From NCBI GenBank assembly GCA_032622095.1, contig CP136064.1:45891573-45955572 (forward strand): a DNA stretch of 64,000 nt. Direction: 5' to 3'. The position numbers and the translations under genes are program-made. The notes beneath the pieces are model-generated. The model was not told where the DNA came from. It was given only the letters and a program-made list of their open reading frames with translations, and did not search any database. Of the stretch, positions 43,601 to 58,600 are shown one piece after another; the stretch's first letter is position 1, and every line of letters starts with the position of its first letter. Source of the DNA: Siphonodentalium dalli (lineage: Eukaryota; Mollusca; Scaphopoda; Gadilida; Siphonodentaliidae).

Positions 43601-46600
43601 ACGATGAAACACTCTTTTTAATGTCCTCATAGTAGTGAACATCCATAACAAATTTCATTGAGATCCCAGCACAAATGTTGAAATTACGACATGAACAGAC
43701 ACCAGACAGACCAAAAAGCCAACATTTCCAGATAAACAAAGATGAATAACTCTAGAATGGAAAATCCGAACAAAACGATGTAAGTTCATGTAACCCTCTA
43801 TTGAATGCCCTCATAGTAGTGAATATCCATACAAAATTTCATTAAGATCCGAGCACTATTGTTCAAGTTATGACATGAACAGACACCAGACGGACCAAAA
43901 ATCCAACATTTCAAGATAAACAAGGTGAATAACTCTAGAATGGAAAATCCGAACAAATCGATGGAACCCTCCATTTAATCTCCTCATAGTTGTGAACATC
44001 CACACCAAATTTCGTTGAGATCCGAGCACTACTGTTCAAGTTATGACATGAACAGACAGCGGACAGACGTACGCACGCACGGACAGGTGCATAACAGTAT
44101 ACCCCCCTTTTTTTAACGAGAGGCCGATCACGATCGGCAGATGTTTAACCCATCCCTTGGCGATAGTAAATTGTTAAGATCAGAATCATAATCTTTTAAT
44201 GTTGAATTATAGAGTATACTGTTATGATCTAAAGTAGTATATGACAAATGTACATAATAACCAGTAATAACACAAATTATTGGAATGTATGAGTCAATAT
44301 AGAAGGGTTAATATAACATCTAAACTCTAGAGCCTGTCACCACTATCATAGTGTGAGCAGTTCTATTCATGTTGTTGCAAATTGCCATGTGAGATATCAA
44401 AATAATATAATTATTTATTTAATGGAAAAGGTTAAAAGACATGGAATGGGTAAAAGGGGTTAAATCACCTATCTCTGCCCTGTTTGATCCAATGTAGTCC
44501 CATCATCCAAGGACTTAGAGAGCTCCATTGGTCTAGTTAAATAAATTCAACTGGCTAAGTTGTGGTTAAAAAGATAGCTAAATCAATTTATCCAATAATT
44601 CACTGTGTCTCTTATACAGACCTAACATATGAGGGCTATAAATAACTCTCAAAGCAATAAACTATATTGTCTTTTATCTTGCTCACAGAGAAGCAGGTAT
44701 TCATTAATTGTAAGTTACTTGGGTTATAATCTGGATAATTCTTAGTTTAAAAAGGGCCATATCTCTGGTATAACAAATTGGATCTAACCCATATTCAAAC
44801 TCGTTCTGTATTTTGAGTTGAGAAACTCACATACCAAATTTGGTTCCTATCAGATGAAAAATGGTTGATTTATCGAAGTACATGTATGTGTGAATCATAT
44901 GTCAAAGGACCATAACACCATTAAAAAAAATCCGATCAAACCCATATTCGAAATCAATCTGTATGTTGGTCTTACAAACTCATACACAATATTTGGTTCC
45001 AATCAGATAAAAAATGTTTGAGTTATGGCAGAATTCATGAATTCTAAGTCGAAAAAGGGCCATAACTCCGTAAAAAAAACTCCGATCAAACCCATATTCG
45101 AACTCGATCTGTATTTTGGGCTGAAAACCCCATATACCAAATTTGATCAGGTAAAAAATGTTTGAGTTATCGCATTACACGTAAAGTGTCTACGGACGGA
45201 CAGACAGACGGACGGACAGACGGACGGACGACGAGTGGTCAATCCGGACAACGACACTATGTTTACCATACATGGTATGGGTAAACATAAAAAGGGGGTA
45301 TAATTAGATTCATTCGCTGGAATAAAATATATGTGAAGGGATATGTACAGGATTATTACCGATTACTGTTAATTATAATTAGATTTACATGTATCTGCAG
45401 GGATAAAATATACGTGAAGGGATATGTAGAGGATTATTGACAATTACTGTTAACCTCTTCGCTGTTAAATGACGTTATGACGTCGTGTGCTGGGCTGTTG
45501 ACGTTATTGCCATTTTCCAATGGGAAACTATAACGGGAATACCACAAGAACTATAAAACTGACTCGGTTGAAAGGCTATTATCGTTCACAATCGTGGAAC
45601 ATCATACACTGTTAGAAACTTGGAGATACAGTTATTCCGATGCACCAATCTCTGAGTTCCAGTTATGTATAATGGCCTACTTCTAGTGTGCTGAAGTAGG
45701 TCCGTAGTACCTATGGACCATATAGCACACAGCGTGCACTTTTACGTCCGTAATAGTTACGGACGTCATAGCAGCGAAGAGGTTAAAGATGTAGTAAGGA
45801 CTTATTCGTTTGCGTTTAAATTGTAGTTAGTACTCAGGTGCTATGCCAACCTGGGGAATATAGCATTCTACTAACATAACCGAAAAGTTCAATGAAATCG
45901 ACCACATCACTCCATAGAAAACATCGTCTGGACTACACCCAATTGTAAATATTTACATATCGATTCGGGATGCAAATCGGCGATAATCTAACCGCATGAT
46001 TATGCCATCGAGAGTCATTGCATTTAATTAATATATAATAATGACTGTGTATCGTCAATTTGGATTAATATTCGTAACATATGACTACTTTGAAAAAGAT
46101 TATTCTCATTTTCTATCTGATCACCCTACCGGAGTGTTTCACATCACTTTAATTATAATTAGATTTATCGCTGGGATAAAATACATGTGAAGGGATACAT
46201 AGAGGATTATTACCGATTACTGTTAATTATAATTAGATTATCGCTGGGATAAAATATATGTGAAGGGATACATAAATTATTACCGATTACTGTTAATTAT
46301 AATTAGATTTATCACTGGGATAAAATACAAGTGAAGGGATACATAGGATTATTACCGATTACTGTTAATTATAATTATATTTATCGCTGGGATAAAATAC
46401 ATGTGAAGGGATACATAGGATTATTAATTACCGATTACTGTTAATTATAATTAGATTTATCGCTGGGATAAAATGCATGTGAAGGGATACAGAGGATTAT
46501 TACCGATTACTGTTAATTATAATTAGATTTATCGCTGGGATTAAATACATGTGAAGGGATACATACAGAGGATTATTACCGATTACTGTTAATTAGAAAT

Positions 46601-49600
46601 AGATTTATCTGCTGGGATAAAATACATGTGAAGGGATACATAGAGGATTATTACCGATTACTGTTAATTATAATTAGGTTTATCTGCTGGGATAAAATAC
46701 ATGTGAAGGGATACAGAGGATTATTACCGATTACTGTTAATTATAATTAGATTTATCCACTGGGATAAAATATATATGTGAAGGGATACGGACAATGTAT
46801 TCATAAATTGTTTTCCAAAATATAGAGCCAGTCGCCACCATCATGGTATGAGCAGTTCTATTCATGTTGTTGCAAATTGCCATGTGAGATATCAAAAATA
46901 ATCTAGTTATTTAGTAATGGATAAGGTCGAGACAATGGAATGGGTAAAAGGCGTTTAAAATCACCTATCTCTGCCCTGGTTGATCCAATGTAAGTCCAAA
47001 CATCCCCACCCCAGAACTTCATTGGTCTAGTTGAATAAATTCACCTGGCTAAGTTGTGGTTTGGGTTACATGCCAAAAAAAACGAGAGGCCAGGCCTTCG
47101 ATTATGAGGCGTGCGATCGCGCTCGCGCACCATAACACGCCTGAAATTAAATCTTGGCGAGTAATTAATCACACTCCTCGGCGATATTCGGCGCACGATT
47201 GAAATAGGGTTTATGATAACGATCAACCTTGTTTGCTGGAGAAGACTGACAGACACGCCGTATACGACGGAAGTAATTGTTTTAAGTTTTGCGCATGCGC
47301 TAGAACATTCTTATAGTCAGGTGCGTTTAGCGATGTCGTTACATTCGTCTGTAGGTCTGAGGAATTCTCGGCTAGATATTGTTACCAACATGACATATTT
47401 AAATTGATCCCACTGTGCACCCCATCACCAACGCACGTAAATTTGGTACCATGTGTTGCGTTTTTTTAAAAGCAGCCCCGATGAACGGTGAAGATGAATA
47501 GAAATTGAAACTTGAGTTCGGGGCAATCAAACATTATTTTTTTAAATCTCGGATAGAGTTAACACAACAGGGAACTCTCAAGTGGTTACGTGGTCTCTGA
47601 CCGCATGTCATGACAACTTACATCCAACGGAGCCATTGCCCATTACGGCGCAATTCGAGAATGGAGTTTTAATTACTTCAATGTGAAGAATACATGTGTA
47701 CAAGATGAATCACAATGGTGATAAAAATTTATTTAATTTTGAGTCTTCGTTCGTCATTGTATACCCCCGATATATCCACCAAAATCACACGCCTGGGTTT
47801 CAGGGTAGGCGAGTGACAAACCACACTCCTGCATTTTACAGAATCGAAGGACTGAGAGGCCGATCACGATCGGCAGATGTTAACCCATCCCTTGGCGATA
47901 AAAATTTAATATGATCGGATAAATGAGAATTTTGGTGTTGAATTATAGAGTATACTGTTATGTACTATTATAGACAAATGTACATAACACAAATTATTGG
48001 AATTTATGGGTCACTGGCATTTATATAAGAGAATGCCCATGGGTTAAATGTGTAGGTGTGACCTGGACATGGAATACTTGGGTTAAGAGAGTCCAATTTA
48101 AGTTTACAATAATAATGTGTCCTAGTATACAGATAAGCAACCTCGCCACTGACCCATTAATATCAATTATATAGCAGAGCTGTCAAAATATCACAGGAAT
48201 TGTTTATGTTGAACACTGACCTCTGATGTCTGATGTCAATTATAATGATATCAGACCATCTGAAGATATAACTCTGCAGCAGAGATGTCCACTGTTAATA
48301 TCATGTGATGTTTATTGTTGAATCTTTATTTTAAATTAGATACCATAGCCTTCTTTATCAGATTATTTGCACATTGGCATAAGAGACATCAGAAAATAAT
48401 ATAGCCTTATCAATAGCTAAGTACAATGTAGTCCAAAGGCAATTGGTGAATTGGATTTAATGTTGCTCCAAACAGATTTACCAGTATATAACACAAGATT
48501 TTGGACCGATTTAATCAAATTTGGTGTGGTGATTCGGGGTACCCTTGGCAGAGTTATAATGGTGTTAGTTTTTCAAATATTTTTAACTTTAATTATTTTT
48601 AAAAATTAAACGGACACATTGGAAATCTTTTTATCAACTTTTATCATAATCATCAATATCTAAATGAAAACATGACAATGTCAATGACATTTTTTTTATT
48701 ATTATTATAAAAGTTAAAAGTAAATATTTTTTTTAATTGATTTTTTTTTCTTTGAAAAAGGGTCATAAAAAACAAAAAAATCCTTTAAAATTAATCGGAT
48801 CAAACCCATATTCGAACTCGATCTGTATTTTGGGCTGTGAAACTCACATACCAAATTTGGTTCCAATCAGATAAAAAATGTTTGAGTTATGGCAGAATGC
48901 GTGAATTCTAAGTTGAAAAAGGGCCATAACTCTGTATCAAAATCTCGGATCAAACCCAAATTCGAACTCGATCTGTATTTTGGGCTGAGAAACCCATATA
49001 CAAAATTTGGTTTCGATTGGATAGAAAATGTTTGAGTTGTCGCATTACTCGTAAGTGTCTACGGACAGGCAGACAGACGGACGAACGACGAGTGGTCAAT
49101 CCGGGCAACGACACTATGTTTACCATACTATGGTATGGGTAAACATAAAAATAGGGTCGGTATATTGCTTTTTTTTTATACTTTTATTTGCAGAATGATT
49201 GGTGAAGAATTGAAGAATACTGTGTTGATTCATAAATAATTGGCCAGAGGATATGCAGATGCATATTATCCATTAAAATCCAGACTTGCAATGACACATG
49301 AACCACCACAGGAGCATTTACTAATGACCTTTTTTTTTATTTCAATAAATAAATAAAAGACAAGTTCCGGATGTTTTAACTGAAACAACTTCCAAGCTCC
49401 TACTGTATGATGGACTGACCATATGAGAGATAAAATGAATACATCCATTTCATTCAATACAACTGACTAATAGCATTGCTCGTGTATTAACTGGATGATA
49501 TGAACTAGCAGGTGGTTTTCCCCATTTGGTACTTGTAGGGATGTTGACATAAATTTCACTAAAAATCCTTAATATGTCAGTTTGTTGACTTCATATTTGA

Positions 49601-52600
49601 ACATCCGTCCAAATGGAGAATGAGGAAATCCAATAGTATTTTTCTGTCTGCCGTTTGCTTTTAATTCATTCTTCATGTCATGAATATAACATTCAATGCG
49701 ATACTGTTAAAACTGGATGGGGAATGAAACATGAATCTCATTCAAGCCAAATGCAACGGGCATGAATTTATTCAACTCGGGGAATTGCTGAAATCTCACT
49801 TCACGTGTCACATCTATCAGCATCACGGTCCTTTTTTTTTTTGCCATTTACAAATTGTGAAGACTACCAAATTTCATTCCATTTAGTTCAGAACTAAAAA
49901 TATCTGGCAGAAATTAAATATGAATCGACGGCCAGACTGACCAAAAATAATTACGTTCCCGTTTTAAAACTGGCGTATAAAAATGATATGGACAATATTG
50001 AAATAACTCGAGTCAAGGAGCTCCCTGAAAACTTTGTGGTAGTTACCTTCCCTTTCTTTCTACCAAACCATCTTCGACGATATCGGCGGCGGTCTGCTGC
50101 ATATTTGCTGCCTTGAACAGGAGTGTCATCTGGGCCAGTGACGTTGGCTGCCTCGTTACCCTGAAATTATAAAGTGGATCAATATTAGGGATGGGAATAT
50201 TATAAACGCAGCTTTTTAAGACGCAATATAAATTACAATATTTAGATCATGAGTGAACACGGCATTATCATAATACAATTTTAACGAGACTACAATTATT
50301 TTACATTTGAGCCATGAGCGCTCACCATGGTGTGATTATTAGGGATGCGGACCGGACCAGTGTGAGATGGTCCGGTCCAGCTCTCTGGGTCTGGTATTCT
50401 TGCCTGGACCGGTCCAATCATTATGAAATACCTCAATTGAAGGGAAATGTGTTAAATCTTACTTTAGTATACGCGTTTGTGTTACAGAAAGCATCAAGTT
50501 ACTGCCGGGCAAGCTCGTATTAAACTATGGACATCATATATAATACATTGTTTGCATACTGTGGAAATGTGTAGTGTATTTTCTTATCTCCATCAGTGTA
50601 TAGTAGTTCGAGAATGAATAAATGTGTTTAGAAGTTGTGACCGATTCACTGCAGAGTAACTAGTTTGTTTCTGCCGCCCCCCCCCCCCCCCCCCCCCACA
50701 TGCTATGATTGGGTTGAGTACAAATGCTCCAAGTCTTACAGCAGTCATAACATTTTGTTCTCAGCATTGTCAGCCGACATTCAAGATAGATTGGTCAATT
50801 TCAGACATGCATGTATGCATACAGGTATTGGATGTAGTTACCTGGAGTTACATATAGCAGGGTTTCCGCTAGGGGTTGGGGGAATGTGGCATTATTTGTG
50901 AAGCAGATACCAGGCGCCTTGTCGGGAGAAAATTTGTATGTTTATCACTGAAAAGTAGCCATTTCCTTGAGACAACAAGCAGCAACATTGAAGTTTCGTA
51001 TACTATAGAAACCAAATTAAAACAGACCGTCTTTATTAGATCTCAAGTTAATGAACTTAAAAGCATGTAAGCACAACAGCATACAATGACTTTTACAACA
51101 GTAGCATTATTAAATGCCGACATCAAAGACTACCGCGGTTGGCAAAAGACACATTGTCATACTGTCTCGCAGTAACAGGTGCTAGTTTATAATACGTACA
51201 CATGAGCAGAGCTCATGTCACATGCTAACGTTCTGCATGCCTGCTTTCTTTGTATTCTGTTCACAACTTCACAGTACCGATCAAAACAATGTTGTAAAAT
51301 CAAAAGCCATTCCTCATGCGGAGATGACCTCATGCTGGATTCGTATAATGATAATTATATTTTCATTGGTTAGGGAATAAACACACCGATAATAAAGTTC
51401 TATTAAAATTCCCAATATATGTTCATTTATTCATATTTGTATTAAGTTATGCACACTTATTTAAAAAAAACAATCCCCCGTTGTTTGAAAAATACGAGTG
51501 TTTACGACTGTGGGTGGCTGGGTGATGGCACTGATGCCTCACTTCATCAGCTATTTTGACGGATCCAGTGATTTGCAAGAAAGCGTGTGACGTCACTCTG
51601 TACCTTGGGAATTCCGACAGTATGGCGGACAACAACAATTTGGCGATCTGTGAGTCTGACAATTCTTCCTCGTCTTGATTCGTCAGCAGAAGACACTTTA
51701 GATTTGACAATGGGAGCGTACATGCATGAGCCGTAATTAACAGAAAATCTGGCATGGTGTGAGACCATCAAACGATCCAGACCTTGAATGGCGAAGAGAT
51801 GAACATCGCGTCCGAGAATGGTGAGTGTATTAAAAATGTCGCGGTCACTGGCAAAACATGTGAAAATAAAATTTAAGTAAATACTAGCGAATTAAAACCC
51901 CCTCGATTCGAGCGGACTCATGTAGAGGGTCTTTGTTGAACGGTGGTATGGGATATGGGGGTGTCCACCTTGAAATTTCTAACTGCACACCCATCCCCTT
52001 CCCGCCAATAGATCATTGTCCATTACCTCCCAACTGGACCAAACTAAATTACAACATGTACTTCAAGATCGCCAACTGATAATACCGTGATATATCAAAA
52101 TTACTACATACAATATGGGAGTCTATATAAAAGTACCAAATATGAATTCAGGGTGGGTGTGGGAGTGTTTTATCTCCTATCTCTGCCCCTACTTCAACCA
52201 AATGTAAATCCCAATCTATGAGATCCGTTGAACTAGTTATTTCAAATGGTATATTATAGAAGTTAAAGTGAGTTCATTTTCATTACTCTAAGTTACAAAA
52301 TTAAGACAAGGGTTATCAACATTTGAACATTAGTGTTGCCACGACCATGAGTTTTCATAATCGACCGTTATAATCTACGGTTAGTTATAATCTACGGTAG
52401 TAGCATATATACGTTACCATGTTGGAGAAAGTTATGTATGTAGCACTAATAAGTGATGACACAAACTTGTTACTGATTAACTGTCTGGTCACTATGAACA
52501 TTCCATGTCCTGCGAACTCAGGGACTTGTCGATAATGGTGAACGTTTTACAGTATACAATTTGAAAAATGAAATATAGACGCAGTCCGATGTACGTCGTC

Positions 52601-55600
52601 CATTTTGTATATATTGATGGCTAATTACCGATCCATAGAAACATAAATTGACTGTTAAACATATTTTATAAACAATGGCATGGCAAGGCCGCAACACAAC
52701 ATCAAAGGCAAAGGCCTGCCACCGAACTCTTTGAAGATGACCATCAAACGTCTGTTGTGACATCAAAGGAAGCCGCATCAGAAGTGGCGAGAGAACATGC
52801 TGTCAGGTGGTAAATTGTGCTACATACACTTTTAACTTTCACTTCCAGGCATGGTATTTGACTATTTGTGCATAGTACTGCATGCTTAAATACACAATCA
52901 TACCCACCAGACCTGTTAAGTTTTGAAAATGTCAATCCGTGAGATTTTTGCGGGAGGTATGCCCAAATATGTTCATGTTCCAAAAATAATTTTTATGATG
53001 AAGATTGCATAGTTTTTATGAGTTTCTATTTTATAAATATATAGACCTAAATAAAATGGCAATGAATGTCCTGTTGGTAATTGTAATAGAGCTGCTCTGT
53101 GTGGGAGATACCACCATTTATTAAAAAGAAAGAAGCAGATCACACTTCGTAAAAATACTCAGAATTCCACCGGAAACAGCCGGATATGCGCGAAACCGAA
53201 AGTACAACATCGTAATAAACGACAAAATTGACTCGTCTTACGGTTTAACCCACAAATGAAATGCACACATTCCACCATTTATTAACAAATTTTAAGAAGC
53301 AGAAACTTTGTTTAAAGTTAGTCAAAACGAATCCGAGTTACACAGGTTATAACCGGACATGTATGCGTGAAACCGAAAGTACAAAATGACCCGTCTTAAA
53401 AGTTTTACCCGCAAAATAAAAGACACATTCCGTTCTCAATGCATACCACTATCAGTGAACTTAAATCATAAAGTATCCATTACTTATGTTCATCAATGAG
53501 GCCTCACAATACAGCTGCACACTTGTGATTAAACGTATTGTTTTATTTCGTTTGCAATGCATGCCACTAATCCGTTACTAAGAAATGTTCATCAATGCGG
53601 CCTAACAATACAGAACTTTGCACACTTGTGATTATACGTATTGTTTACTAAAACAACACCCTCCATACGTGTGGCTTCACCAGAGTGTGAAAATCAATTA
53701 ATATCAGTCACAGTTCACCACAACTTGAGTCTTCAATCAAAAGTTACCGACGATACATTCTGTGAATGTTAATGTGTGGGTATTTACGGTACCGGAAATA
53801 AGGAAGTCACTGTCATTTGGGGAATTCCCGCAAATGCACGAATTTAAAAAATAAAAAAAACTTCGTTTTGGGATTTTCAATGTGGGGTTTTGACGAATCC
53901 GTGAGAAATTGGGGGTTATCCGTGTTTGCGGAATTGCCATGGAAATCCGTGAGTCTCACGGACAATCCGTGGAACTTAACAGCTCTGATACCCACCCACC
54001 CCTGGGCGATTAGTCGACAAAAGTAAATAACCGAAGACCACACATGCCAAAGGTTTGTTGATTAATCAAATAATCGTGGCAAGCCTAAGGCCAAAAAAAA
54101 AAACATCTGTTTCCGGTTACCCGACCGACCTGCCGACATTGGGCCGACCTGGACTTTTTTTCTTCAAATTTCAACCCAAATAAAAAATTTCAACCCCAAA
54201 AAAAAAAAAAAAAAGGAAAGAAAAAAAAAAATTTAATGCATGTAATTGGTATGTAAACACATCTATATCGTTAAATATATACTATATACTATGTTTACAT
54301 TAAGCAGCAATAATTTTAGATGGAATTTTCAAAAACAATTTACTTCTATTAAAATACATGTCCATTTGTGTTGCAGATGAATCCCAATCTCACCAATAAA
54401 TCTGCAGTCTTTAAAACCGGCTTGTGGTAATCTTGTTTGTTCAACTCCCACATCTTGTGGGAAGAACTCTTATCCGTTAGAGAGCAATATACATGTAGAA
54501 CACATTATATATCATAATTTAAAGTTCCTCTCCTTTTATGAAATGCAGATTTCATTTTATGGAGTATCTTTAATGGTTTTTAATACTGACTGCTGTGATA
54601 TGATTATGTGGATGCCTTTATTTTAAATACACTTTATTAACCCTTTAATTTGTTGTTGGAGTTACTATATCTACGTTAAATCCAGCCGTACAACAATAGT
54701 GTTCATGTATAGTTACTAGTATGTATACAGACAGTATAAAGATGACTGCATGTCTACCATATCAAACACCCTTCTGGGATGGGCACTAAAAAAGCACATG
54801 AAATTATCTACTGGTTTGTTTGGGTGTATCAAACTTACAAGCATGCATATGCCAGTGTGTACCGGTATAAGGAACTTCAAAGTTGGGGCCAATTTGAATG
54901 CTGAGGTGTGGTACCTCTGTCAAGGTGTGGCCTGTGGTACCCTTTTCAGTGTGGTGTGGGACTTTATATTTCAGTGCAGTTGAGGGTTGTTTGAGGAACA
55001 TTTACACCCTGTGCAATGTGTCTGAGGCGCATGTGAGATATGTGTCTTAGGTCCTGATGTGTATGACCAAATATTTAAGTGAGGTTTGAATTAATATCAT
55101 ACAAGTTATGTTATTATAAAGTAATAGAAAAGCCCTAACATGGTGTATGTCTTGGGCCTGTTGATATGTCAATATTGTGCTCTGAGGAAGATGTGCCACC
55201 ACAATCTAAACAGAATAATTACAAGAGAGCTGCATAATTGAATGCCTGGGAGGCATTTGTTTGTTCACATTGACAATACTTATCATATTATTGTGTTACA
55301 TTAACTGTTTACTTGCAATATGCATGGACACATTGGACAGCCTTAACACAAGTATAAAGAGTAAGCATTAATGTACTTCTTAACTGTTCTGGGGAAAAAT
55401 AAAAAAATATTACCGAAAAAAAAAAAATCCCTACCTACCTACCTACCTGGATTTTTTTGGCACCGTAATAGGAAACAAATAAGTTTTTTTTTAGGCCTAA
55501 CCGACATGGCACCTCTGATAATTGTTCCTTGAAATCATCAGCATAATAAATAATACATCATGATCACAGATGAAAAGAAGTCAATAGCCTATATAAACAT

Positions 55601-58600
55601 AATATTGTAACACTTGCCTGTACAACTGCATAGAACACAGCACATGGGAATTAATCCAATTTAAATTGAAATGCATGATACAAATAAACGTTATCTGTTA
55701 TTTGTTTTATCAAACGCCGACAGATAAGATAAGATATCATTTCATACACAGGAGACAGCGAATGACAGGTAGACAAGCTTTTATATTGTTAGTGAAAGAT
55801 ATGGCTTCTCAAATAATATTGTGGCATTAGGAATAGTGATGTAACGATACGGGGGTTATCGGTAAAAGCCGATAGCCGATATTTTCCATGGAATTATCGG
55901 CCGTTCCGATACAGATACCGATAAGTCTTGTATGTGAACAAAGTTTGGAAGAAACAGAACAAATTTCCATATCAATTTGTCTTTTAAATTGCAAAGTATT
56001 GTCGGCAAAGAACTGATAACCTGGTCGCAAAAAAAGTTTAGTTTACGTTCCCCAAAAACACTGGCAAAACGATTTAATATTTCGTTGCATTCAAAAGATT
56101 TCCTCAATATTTGTTTGATTCCGTTACTGTGCCTTACGGAATCAGCCCATAATCCATTTGAGTCAATGACTCAATTTCAATTTGCCAAACTCAATCTTTT
56201 TCAGAAGTTGAACTTGCGTTTAATAGCACGTTCAATGCCCCGCATAAATTGTTGACATTTTCTCTGCCCATGACAGCAGATACAAATTACGCCCATAGAG
56301 CACTCTGATTGGTTCGGATAGTTCCATCAAACAAGTTAGTCACCTCCTCCATCTTCAGTCATCGTCTACCAGTGTGACTCGTCTATTTATAAACACTGAG
56401 ATTTTTAGTTTACTGTGTCATCTGTCAACACGTGGCTTATTAGTGATTCCTACTCGATGACATCAAATGCAAGCAAATAAATGTTTGATCTTGCCGCCCG
56501 GCACCCACCTTGGGAAGATAATAATAATGTGACAACTTACTGTCGCACGAGGCGCGGAATTAATTCCACACCCCATGAATACATCACTAAATGATACATC
56601 TGTCTGATTCAGTGATAGGAAGATTCCATTCTCACGCTAATGCCAGGGGTGTCAGTTATTCGCTTTCAACATGTGCTACTCGGCACTCGCAAGTCACTTT
56701 AATTGAATACAGTTTATGTTTTAACTTTTAATTATTATGCGTACGGAACTACGGTACCTATTGAAATGTTTATTTGGGTCATGAGTGTACCAACAGACTG
56801 GCAACAGTCTCATGTCGATGTTGCCATCAAGGTATATCACCGTATGTGATGGGGGGGCTGACCCGTGCGTAAAATAGTCACATTTTGTTCTGGAAATTCC
56901 CGTCATTTATTTCATATTAAAGTAGGAATTGGTGTCAAAACGTTCACAGAGGACGCAACATGTATCGGTTGATGATATCGGTCGGGAGACTAAATTTTGC
57001 TGATACCGATATCTTGCCGTTAACACATATATCGGCCCGATCCGATAGCGATAATCGGTACATCACTAATTAGGAAAGTGAAAGAACATTTGTAACATGG
57101 GTACATGTACTGACTTCGACCCTTCAATTGACAAGGGCAACAATCTCTCAGTCTGTTCTTCCAGACCCATTTCAAATATATGTTTTAAATGCACCCCGCC
57201 CCCCCCCAAAATGACCCTTAATACCAAATATGAACCCATTCGACCCGATGGTACATGAGAAGTCGTTGAATAATTACTATGGAGGGAAAGAGTTATGGCC
57301 CTACCTTTGCAACTATTTGACTTGGTGACCTCATTTTAACAAATCTGAATGCGAGTCAACTAGGGAACATCCACACCCAAACATGGACCTATTCGGTCTT
57401 CTGGTTGTGGAGAAGATGTTTAAAGAATTGTTGACTGACTGATTTATTTATTTACAGTTATTGCGCGATCTTTTTCTGGCCAATATATAGACTCATAAAT
57501 ATAATATACCGGTATGTACATATGTTTAATAAAGTAATTTAACACATAATTCGGCCATAAAAGCAGTTTCATAATTATCGGTAATAGACACGTTTAATAT
57601 CAGCGTGTGCGATGACGTCACGGCGTTCTTAAATAACTTGCGATCGCTGTAGTTTACGATTGTTGTTTTCGAGGAATATTTCACGTTGCTTCGGGTTTAT
57701 TTGAACATGTGATAAAAGGTATCTCACACTCGTCCTATTTTATACGTAATTTATCAACCTCGTCCTCTAAATTCTATTTGAGCCTCGGTAAACCTCGGCT
57801 CAAATTGAATTTAGTGAACTCGGTTGATAAATTCCGTATAAAATAGAAACTCATGTGAGATCCTCTATAGTACGATATACATGTATAAATTCCGGCATAT
57901 GTGTGCACAACTTGCTAAGATGCTATTTGCATTCGACAAGATTTGGGCTTTTGCATCAGCATCTAAGTAAATAACCTGGGGGGGGGGGTCAATTTTGTGT
58001 GCACTGGGATCCTCTGTAGTACCTGCTTTGATCACAGCATTCAGCAACAACACCGCGTTATCATAATTATTATTTGATTTGCGTTGTCAACATGTCCCAA
58101 ACAGTACACTTTGATGGAGGCGAGTTTAATAACCCCGATATACCAGCATTTTGCTACATGTATCTAATTATGTTGGTGTTTAAGCACTGTTTATCGTTAA
58201 GCGGTCAATGGCGGTCATGCAATTTTCCGATGGCCGTGATGACCGGTTGACCATTTCAGCCCTAAATAGCTGTAACTATTACTAGTACTCTAGTAGTAAT
58301 CATAAGCATTTTGACAAGATGAACTGGTGCAAATTTTAGGCTAGCACCCGTTAATTGAAAATTACAAGTGTACGGGTACAAAAGAAAAAGCTCCAGTCTC
58401 CAGGGAAGGGACTTATTATGCTCACCTTTTCACCTTCTGCTACATCAAATTCAACTTTCTCTCCATCTCCTACACTTCTCAAGTACTTTTTAGGGTTGTT
58501 CTTTTTTATGGCAGTCTGAAACAAATAAAACTCAAGATCACAAATAGCATGGAGATTTTTTTTTAATGAAATAACTTCCCTTTAATATTTAGAGAAATAT

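Larger units (their letters stand above)
50161..58425 (-). other. 8.3-kb Y-box intron
   Basis: Holds a C21 run at 50677-50697, an A-rich tract at 54197-54232, an ACCT microsatellite at about 55433-55447, two hAT-type elements and the GAGTTATGGCCCTACC repeat at 57217-57440. 51580-51820 looks somewhat coding-like on both strands but no gene could be supported. Confidence 0.6.

Noticed and set aside
47085-47850. GC-richer island considered as a promoter or CpG island
   Set aside because: It is bounded by copies of the GAGAGGCC repeat, contains internally duplicated blocks and has no linked exon; repeat origin is more likely.
51440-51830. Possible first exon or small gene on either strand (plus-strand MNIASEN before GTGAGTG; minus-strand 102-residue frame)
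   Set aside because: The two frames conflict, there is no recognisable domain and no partner exon. The GTGAGT could be chance.
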